Below are positions 32,701 through 37,729 of a stretch of DNA of 37,729 nt, piece by piece; the first letter of the stretch is position 1, and every line of letters begins with the position of its first letter. The translations under genes and the position numbers were made by a program. A model generated the notes under the pieces. It made no database searches, had not been told where the DNA came from, and was given only the letters and a program-made list of their open reading frames with translations. Source of the DNA: an uncultured Polaribacter sp. (lineage in GTDB: Bacteria > Bacteroidota > Bacteroidia > Flavobacteriales > Flavobacteriaceae); the NCBI GenBank assembly GCA_905480405.1, contig CAJQQH010000188.1, positions 1-37,729 of the forward strand, read 5' to 3'.

Positions 32701-33588
32701 TTACTCTAACACAACTGCCCCACTAGCTGCAACACTTCTATCAATTTTACGCATTAATCCTTGTAAAACTTTCCCTGGTCCAACTTCAATAAATTCAGTT
32801 CCACCATCTGCAATCATTGCTTGTACACATTGTGTCCATTTTACAGGTGCCGTTAATTGTGCTATTAAGTTTTCTTTAATTTCATCAGGATTTGTAACCG
32901 CTTTTGCTACCACATTTTGATATACAGCACACGTTGGTTGACTAAATTCAGTAGCCTTAATTGCAGCAGCTAATTCTTCTCTTGCAGGCTCCATCATTGG
33001 TGAGTGAAATGCGCCACCAACAGGCAATAACAACGCTCTTCTTGCTCCTTTTTCAGTTAAAACTTCACAGGCTTTTTCAACAGCAGAATTTTCGCCAGAA
33101 ATTACTAATTGCCCAGGGCAATTGTAATTAGCTGCTACTACTACCCCATCAACTTCTGCACACGTTTCCTCAACAATATCATCTGCTAAACCTAAAACTG
33201 CAGCCATTGTAGATGGTGCAATCTCACAAGCTTTTTGCATTGCCAAAGCTCGTTTAGAAACCAATGTTAATCCGTCTTCAAAAGTTAAAACACCGTTTGC
33301 AACTAAAGCAGATAATTCTCCTAAAGAATGACCTGCAACCATTTCTGGCTGAAAAGAATCACCTAAAACCTTGGCTAAAATTACTGAATGTAAAAATATT
33401 GCTGGTTGTGTAACTTTCGTTTCTTTTAATTGCTCAGCAGTCCCTTCAAACATGATATCTGTAATAGAAAACCCTAAAATTTTATTTGCCTTTTCAAATA
33501 ACTCTTGTGCTACTGGGTATTTCTCGTACAAATCCAATCCCATTCCTGTAAATTGTGCTCCTTGACCTGGAAATATATATGCTTTCAT
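32701..33588 (-). CDS. fabD: Malonyl-CoA:ACP transacylase FabD
   Basis: FabD moves malonyl groups from CoA to acyl carrier protein at the start of fatty-acid elongation. The 295-residue product has FPGQGAQFTGMG at the N-terminus, the nucleophile S88 in GHSLGE, the substrate-carboxylate arginine in SKRALAMQ (R113) and the catalytic H195 in GGAFHSPMM. The length is normal. It stands alone here rather than in a fab operon, with a -7 element 31 bases before the start. Confidence 0.96.
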   Translation of the reverse strand: MKAYIFPGQGAQFTGMGLDLYEKYPVAQELFEKANKILGFSITDIMFEGTAEQLKETKVTQPAIFLHSVILAKVLGDSFQPEMVAGHSLGELSALVANGVLTFEDGLTLVSKRALAMQKACEIAPSTMAAVLGLADDIVEETCAEVDGVVVAANYNCPGQLVISGENSAVEKACEVLTEKGARRALLLPVGGAFHSPMMEPAREELAAAIKATEFSQPTCAVYQNVVAKAVTNPDEIKENLIAQLTAPVKWTQCVQAMIADGGTEFIEVGPGKVLQGLMRKIDRSVAASGAVVLE

Positions 33589-33618
33589 TTTATTCTATTT
33601 AATTGTTGTTTGTTTTGG

Positions 33619-33626
33619 CAAAAATA
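33619..33626 (-). promoter_or_regulatory. fabD promoter, -7 element TATTTTTG
   Basis: Reverse-strand TATTTTTG lies 31 bases before the fabD ATG. No TTG at the usual -33 spacing is seen. The rest of the 252-bp gap to the next gene shows nothing else I can support. Confidence 0.5.
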
Positions 33627-33828
33627 ATGTTTTTTATTAGAAGCTAATTCCTGCTTTTCACTATATCTTTTTATGCTTTTTTAATTAAGAATCCGTTCAT
33701 ATTTATGATAAATGTTATTGTTAACAAGAAATACAGAAATGAATTTAGCATAAAAAGGATACCGTTTCAATCAGGGCTAAACTTATTTACAAGCAAATTA
33801 CAATTCTAAAAAGACAGAGAATATTTAC

Positions 33829-33836
33829 TAACTTCG
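33829..33836 (+). promoter_or_regulatory. Possible leaderless promoter, TAACTTCG
   Basis: TAACTTCG matches the -7 consensus except T to C at one position, and its G is 5 bases before the ATG of the transporter gene. If used, transcription would begin at or next to the start codon. A similar TAGATTCG (34548-34555) precedes the DUF547 gene. Confidence 0.35.
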
Positions 33837-33840
33837 CCTA

Positions 33841-34524
33841 ATGAAAATAAAAGACAAACAATTAGCAGATAGTATTTATTTAATTCTTGCTTCTTTGTTT
33901 ATAGCCTCTTTGGTTGCTTCAAACTTAATCTTTCAAAAATTCTTTTACTGGGAACCTTTTGGCTTGTATCGTTTTGAAATTTCGGTTGGTATTTTACCCT
34001 ATCCAATTACCTTTTTAATTACTGATGTTTTATCAGAAATTTATGGAAAGAAAAAAGCAAACCAAGTAGTAATTGCAGGTATTTTTGCATCTTTTTTCTC
34101 AATGCTAATTATTCTTATTGCAGACTTTGCGCCAGCAATTGAAAACTCCCCTATTAATAACACTATTTTTCATCAAGTTTTTGGTTTATCTCCTTTAGCT
34201 GTTTTTGCTTCTATGATGGCGTATTTAATTGCTCAGTTTGTAGATATTCGAATTTTTCATTTCTGGAAAAAACTCACTAACGGTAAACATTTATGGTTAA
34301 GAAATAATTTTTCCACATTTGCTTCTCAATTTATAGACACCTTTACAGTTGTTTTTCTTTTATGTTCATTCGAAATTTTACCTTGGTCTATTTTTACAGG
34401 ATTACTAATTAGTGGTTTTCTTTTTAAAATAATTATAGCAGCGTTAGACACACCTATTTTATATCTTATTGTATTTTCATTTAGAAAAAGATTCAATTTA
34501 AAACCTGGAGAAGAAATTTTATAA
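33841..34524 (+). CDS. Queuosine precursor transporter (YhhQ/DUF165 family)
   Basis: A 227-residue membrane protein with six helices. The family pattern is clear: ASLVASNLIFQKFF, ISVGILPYPITFLITDVLSEIYGKKKANQVV, AYLIAQFVDIRIFHFWKKLT, LWLRNNFSTFASQFIDTFTV and the last helix LFKIIIAALDTPILY. YhhQ takes up the queuosine precursors preQ0/preQ1 in E. coli; the specificity here is inferred. Its ATG follows a possible -7 element by only 5 bases. Confidence 0.92.
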   Translation: MKIKDKQLADSIYLILASLFIASLVASNLIFQKFFYWEPFGLYRFEISVGILPYPITFLITDVLSEIYGKKKANQVVIAGIFASFFSMLIILIADFAPAIENSPINNTIFHQVFGLSPLAVFASMMAYLIAQFVDIRIFHFWKKLTNGKHLWLRNNFSTFASQFIDTFTVVFLLCSFEILPWSIFTGLLISGFLFKIIIAALDTPILYLIVFSFRKRFNLKPGEEIL

Positions 34525-34582
34525 AATTTATTGTAATTAACTTAAAATAGATTCGTCTACCTAAATAGAAAAGAACATAAAA

Positions 34583-35293
34583 ATGAAGAAATTACTCTTA
34601 TTACTTATTATTGTATTAACCTTTTCACAAGGTTATGCTCAAACATCAATCTTTAACGATTTACTACAAAAAAACGTAACTGAAGATGGAATTGTAGATT
34701 ACAAATCTCTTAAAGAAAACGAAGCTAAATTAGATAATTACATTACTTATTTGGAGAAAACTTCACCAGAAAAATCTTGGTCAGAAAACAAACAGAAAGC
34801 TTTTTGGATAAATGCCTACAATGCGTATACGGTAAAATTAATATTAGAAAATTATCCTCTTAAAAGCATTATGAATATTAAGAAAAAAGGAAAAGATGCT
34901 TGGAACATTCCGTTTGCTAAGGTTGGAAATAAAACATATACTTTAAACCATATAGAGCATGAAATTTTAAGAAAAAATTTTAATGACCCTAGAATTCATG
35001 TTGGTGTAAATTGTGCTTCAGGTTCTTGTCCTCAATTAGGAAACTTCGCTTTTACTGAACAAAACTACGAAACGAAAACAAATAAGTTAATGAAAAAATT
35101 TATTAACGATACATCAAGAAATAAAATATCTAAAAAGAAAGTTCAAATATCTTCAATTTTTGACTGGTTTAAAGGAGATTTTACTAAAAATGGTTCTGTT
35201 ATTGACTATTTAAATAAATATTCAGATATTAAAATTAGTTCAAAAGCGAAAATCAGTTACTTAAAATATGATTGGACTTTAAACGGAAAATAG
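34583..35293 (+). CDS. DUF547 domain secreted protein
   Basis: A 236-residue protein with a signal peptide (1-20, ending QGYAQ). The rest is DUF547: KAFWINAYNAYTVKLILENYP, a Trp/Pro region with AWNIPFAKVG, TLNHIEHEILRKNF, and RIHVGVNCASGSCPQLG with two cysteines. The Asn-Cys region resembles papain-like or transglutaminase-type active sites, but no activity is established. It precedes the arsenosugar-type genes by 34 bp in the same direction; such DUF547 genes are often found in these clusters as I recall, with unknown role. Confidence 0.87.
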   Translation: MKKLLLLLIIVLTFSQGYAQTSIFNDLLQKNVTEDGIVDYKSLKENEAKLDNYITYLEKTSPEKSWSENKQKAFWINAYNAYTVKLILENYPLKSIMNIKKKGKDAWNIPFAKVGNKTYTLNHIEHEILRKNFNDPRIHVGVNCASGSCPQLGNFAFTEQNYETKTNKLMKKFINDTSRNKISKKKVQISSIFDWFKGDFTKNGSVIDYLNKYSDIKISSKAKISYLKYDWTLNGK

Positions 35294-35327
35294 TACCTTT
35301 ATTTTTCATCTGAAATAACAAAAAACA

Positions 35328-35663
35328 ATGTCTAAAAACTATTATGACGCAGCCGATTTAAGAAAATTCGGTAAAATAACAGAGTGGAACGAAGAACTTG
35401 GAAACAAGTTTTTTGACTATTATGGAAAAGTATTTGAAGAAGGAGCTTTAACTGCTCGTGAAAAATCTTTAATCGCTTTGGCTGTTGCACATACAGAACA
35501 ATGTCCATATTGTATTGATGCATACACAAAAGACACTTTACAACGTGGAATTACAAAAGAACAAATGATGGAAGCAATACATGTTGGTGCTGCAATTAAA
35601 AGTGGTGCAACTTTGGTTCATGGAGTTCAAATGATGAATAAGGTAAACAAACTTGAAATGTAA
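35328..35663 (+). CDS. Arsenosugar-associated peroxidase-like protein (AhpD/CMD fold)
   Basis: A 111-residue carboxymuconolactone decarboxylase/AhpD-like protein. The redox motif is EQCPYCIDAYTKD (C59 and C62), followed by the helix TKEQMMEAIHVGAAIKSGATLVHGVQMM. This length and motif are those of the small peroxidase-like protein placed with arsenosugar biosynthesis genes. The next gene is arsS, 70 bp on. The role, such as thiol-dependent reduction of arsenic or peroxide, is inferred. Confidence 0.88.
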   Translation: MSKNYYDAADLRKFGKITEWNEELGNKFFDYYGKVFEEGALTAREKSLIALAVAHTEQCPYCIDAYTKDTLQRGITKEQMMEAIHVGAAIKSGATLVHGVQMMNKVNKLEM

Positions 35664-35672
35664 ATAAATTAT

Positions 35673-35718
35673 GAATTTTAAATTATGAGTTAAAACTTTT
35701 ATCAGTAATTTAAAATTC
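35673..35718. repeat. 13-bp inverted repeat in the arsS upstream region
   Basis: GAATTTTAAATTA and its exact complement TAATTTAAAATTC are separated by 20 bases. The arms extend imperfectly (AATTATG / CTACATTATT). It ends 15 bases before the arsS start and could fold in the mRNA, or be an intergenic repeat unit. Confidence 0.55.
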
Positions 35719-35733
35719 TACATTATTAATTAA

Positions 35734-36786
35734 ATGAAGAAATCGCTAAAAGCAAGAAATAACGACATTGCAAATACTTCTCGTCAGATGGAAATTCTTT
35801 CTGAAGGAATTTTTGCCAATGGAGAGTTACCAACTTTTGCAAACAAAATAAAAGAAACAAATCAGTTTCCTTTACGTCCAAAAAAATTAGAAATTCTACA
35901 GATCAACTTGGGTTATATGTGTAACCAAGTTTGTTCGCATTGTCATGTAGATGCTGGTCCTGATAGAAAAGAAATCATGACATTGGAAACAATGAATGAA
36001 TGTTTAGAGGTTATCAAAAAAACAGAAGCACACACGTTAGATTTAACAGGCGGAGCACCAGAAATGAATCCTAATTTTAGATGGTTTGTAGAAGAAGCAT
36101 CAAAAGCCGGAATTAAAGATTTTATTGTACGTTCTAACTTAACAATTATTAGAGCGAATAAAAAATACCACGATTTACCTCTATTCTTCAAAAAGCATAA
36201 TGTACATGTAGTATCATCAATGCCACATTGGACTCGTGGAAAAACTGACAAACAACGTGGAGATGGAGTTTTTGACAAATCGATAAAAGCCTTGCAAGAA
36301 TTAAATGCTGTTGGTTATGGATTAGAAGGTTCTGGTTTAAAATTAGATTTGGTTTATAATCCTTCAGGAGCATTTTTACCTGGAGATCAGATGGCATTAG
36401 AAAATGATTTCAAGAAAGCTTTAAAGTCTGATTTTAACATCGATTTTCATAGTCTTTTTGCGATTACAAATTTACCTATTAGTCGTTTTTTAGATTATTT
36501 AATTGCTTCAGAAAACTACGAAGAATATATGTATAATTTAGTGGAAGCTTATAATCCTGCTGCAGTAGAAAATGTAATGTGTACAAATACACTTTCTGTA
36601 AGTTGGGATGGTTGGTTGTATGATTGCGATTTTAATCAGATGCTAAATTTAAAAGTTGCAAGTAAAGTAAAACACATTTCTGATTATAATGAAGACTTGT
36701 TGCAAGACAGAAACATTATTATAAATCAACATTGTTATGGTTGTACTGCTGGTTCTGGTAGTAGCTGCCAGGGAGTTGTTGCCTAA
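35734..36786 (+). CDS. arsS: Arsenosugar biosynthesis radical SAM protein ArsS
   Basis: A 350-residue radical SAM enzyme. The iron-sulfur motif is MCNQVCSHC (C63, C67, C70; CX3CX2C), followed by a SAM-binding region including DLTGGAPEMNP. The C-terminal domain (about 215-350) is of the DUF3641 type and carries extra cysteines (C334, C337, C345 in HCYGCTAGSGSSC), probably an auxiliary cluster. ArsS is known to join dimethylated arsenic to a 5'-deoxyadenosyl group during arsenosugar formation in cyanobacteria. It lies between the AhpD-like gene and the DUF2064 glycosyltransferase. No arsM methyltransferase is inside the window; it could lie downstream. Confidence 0.92.
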   Translation: MKKSLKARNNDIANTSRQMEILSEGIFANGELPTFANKIKETNQFPLRPKKLEILQINLGYMCNQVCSHCHVDAGPDRKEIMTLETMNECLEVIKKTEAHTLDLTGGAPEMNPNFRWFVEEASKAGIKDFIVRSNLTIIRANKKYHDLPLFFKKHNVHVVSSMPHWTRGKTDKQRGDGVFDKSIKALQELNAVGYGLEGSGLKLDLVYNPSGAFLPGDQMALENDFKKALKSDFNIDFHSLFAITNLPISRFLDYLIASENYEEYMYNLVEAYNPAAVENVMCTNTLSVSWDGWLYDCDFNQMLNLKVASKVKHISDYNEDLLQDRNIIINQHCYGCTAGSGSSCQGVVA

Positions 36787-36789
36787 AAT

Positions 36790-37467
36790 ATGAATCAAAA
36801 AACTGCCATATTAATTTTTGCGAATTCTGCTGAAAAAGAAGTAGAAAGAAAATCGTTTCTTTCTGCCGAAATTTTTTCTGCATTAAATAAGCGAACCTTA
36901 AAAACGGTAGAAAAATCAGGAATAGAATACTTTCTTATTTCTGAAAAACAACAAGTTGGAAATACTTTTGCTGAACGTTTTTCGAACGCAATTGAAACTA
37001 TTTTTAATAAGGGTTTTAAAAACGTAATTACCATTGGTAATGATACCCCGCATTTAAAAGCACATCATTTATTAGCTACCTCACACCAATTAGAAACAAA
37101 TGATTTGGTTATAGGTCCTTCTAAAGATGGTGGTTTTTATTTAATGGGAATCAAAAAAGAACATTTCTGTAAAGAAACATTCTTAAAATTACCTTGGCAA
37201 ACCAATCGTTTGTATAGCTCTATATCTTCTATCGCAAATACTGAAAATTTAGAAATTCAGTTTTTAGAATTGCTAAATGACATCGATTCAAAGGAAGATA
37301 TTCAATTTATCTTAGATAGTTTTAAAGCAATTCCTTTATCAATCTTAAAACTTTTACAAAAATTATTCTTCACAATTAAAATCACATTTTTTGAAGCTAA
37401 TTTTTCGACACTACAAACTTCTTTCACTAGAAACTTTAATAAAGGTTCACCAATTATTTTTGCGTAA
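36790..37467 (+). CDS. DUF2064/TIGR04282-type glycosyltransferase
   Basis: A 225-residue GT-A-like protein of the DUF2064 family. Visible motifs are AILIFANSAEKE at the N-terminus (shortened nucleotide-binding strand), ITIGNDTPHLKAHHL with D85 in the metal-binding position, and IGPSKDGGFYLMGI (D113-G-G). Members linked to arsenosugar genes are named arsenosugar glycosyltransferases, though direct biochemical proof is limited. It begins 4 bp after the arsS stop, so both are coupled. A C-terminal tail of about 45 residues (from IPLSILKLLQK) extends past the usual core. A terminator follows. Confidence 0.87.
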   Translation: MNQKTAILIFANSAEKEVERKSFLSAEIFSALNKRTLKTVEKSGIEYFLISEKQQVGNTFAERFSNAIETIFNKGFKNVITIGNDTPHLKAHHLLATSHQLETNDLVIGPSKDGGFYLMGIKKEHFCKETFLKLPWQTNRLYSSISSIANTENLEIQFLELLNDIDSKEDIQFILDSFKAIPLSILKLLQKLFFTIKITFFEANFSTLQTSFTRNFNKGSPIIFA

Positions 37468-37474
37468 TTCTTCT

Positions 37475-37512
37475 TTCATATTGAATCTATCAATATGAAT
37501 CTACTTTTTTTT
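37475..37512 (+). terminator. Terminator after the glycosyltransferase gene
   Basis: A 10-bp stem (TTCATATTGA / TCAATATGAA) with a 5-base loop is followed shortly by eight T. It would separate the arsS transcript from the receptor gene downstream. Confidence 0.8.
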
Positions 37513-37530
37513 ACACAAAATAATTACTAA

Positions 37531-37729
37531 ATGAAACAGATTTATATGTGGATTTTGTTGCTATTTACGAGCATCAGTTTTTCGCAAACAACAATTACCG
37601 GTACAATTACAGATAAAAATACCGGAGAAAAAATCCCTTCTGTAAGTATTTCTTCATCAACAAAAAACGGAACAACTTCAGATTTAAATGGAAATTATTC
37701 AATTGAAGTTACAGGTAAAAATCAATTTT
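37531..37729 (+). CDS. TonB-dependent receptor-type protein, N-terminal fragment
   Basis: An open frame from ATG 37531 runs off the window end. It begins with a signal peptide (to about residue 19, ISFSQ) and continues TTITGTITDKNTGEKIPSVSIS...GTTSDLNGNYSIEV, the carboxypeptidase-regulatory-like domain that precedes the plug of SusC-type and other TonB-dependent receptors in Bacteroidota. Only 66 codons are visible, so other proteins with this N-terminal domain are possible. Receptors of this kind are often found with arsenosugar genes. Confidence 0.75.
   Translation, partial: MKQIYMWILLLFTSISFSQTTITGTITDKNTGEKIPSVSISSSTKNGTTSDLNGNYSIEVTGKNQF

Noticed and set aside
37201-37467. Possible frameshift at the end of the DUF2064 protein
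   Set aside because: The extra tail is unusual, but the frame is continuous to a stop followed by a good terminator, and no alternative frame continues the family motif.

Overview
The window looks like a chromosomal segment of a marine member of the Flavobacteriaceae (Polaribacter/Tenacibaculum-like; genus is inference). The evidence is low GC, AT-rich intergenic DNA, repeated promoter elements of the Bacteroidota type (TTG...TAnnTTTG), the type IX secretion/gliding protein SprA next to ruvA, a split cytochrome oxidase assembly operon with two subunit III genes, and a carboxypeptidase-regulatory-like outer-membrane protein. No rRNA, tRNA, CRISPR array, insertion sequence or prophage was seen. 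Nearly all genes are intact; a cold-shock protein gene (left) and a TonB-dependent-receptor-type gene (right) are cut by the window ends.

Layout. 1-5 kb: end of a cold-shock gene, heme A synthase (ctaA), a 7-bp tandem repeat, molybdopterin synthase genes moaE and moaD separated by a DUF3817 membrane protein, and a DUF5686 outer-membrane protein. 5-16.6 kb (+): malic enzyme maeB, then ruvA-sprA-gcvH-vanZ-like, then a TonB-family protein. 16.9-19.6 kb: small genes (YwqK/MORN-like secreted protein, dodecin, DUF1304), an MscS channel and tsaB. 19.7-26.3 kb (-): a TolC-type efflux protein, then the respiratory cluster ctaB, two oxidase subunit III genes, a subunit IV-like gene, an intrinsic terminator, an SCO-like protein lacking copper ligands, SCO, DUF420 and a CxxC mini-protein. 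26.3-33.6 kb (-): a candidate small RNA, a three-gene operon (enoyl-CoA hydratase, MOSC, unknown), leuS, a lipoprotein and fabD. 33.8-37.7 kb (+): queuosine-precursor transporter, DUF547, and an arsenosugar-type cluster (AhpD-like protein, radical SAM ArsS, DUF2064 glycosyltransferase, start of an outer-membrane receptor).

Functional links. ctaB and ctaA make heme O and heme A for the oxidase whose subunits III/IV and copper chaperone are encoded here; subunits I and II are not in the window. moaD/moaE form molybdopterin synthase, and a MOSC protein lies elsewhere in the window. SprA is the T9SS outer-membrane translocon.

The most unusual element is leuS: leucyl-tRNA synthetase is 1119 residues because an endonuclease-fold DUF559 domain is inserted in frame at the start of the CP1 editing domain, and a second, Cys-containing expansion precedes the KMSKS loop. 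Other points of interest are a copper-ligand-less SCO-like protein, a predicted small RNA near 26.35-26.43 kb, tandem 20-bp repeats upstream of tolC, palindromes around the maeB promoter, and several almost leaderless genes.
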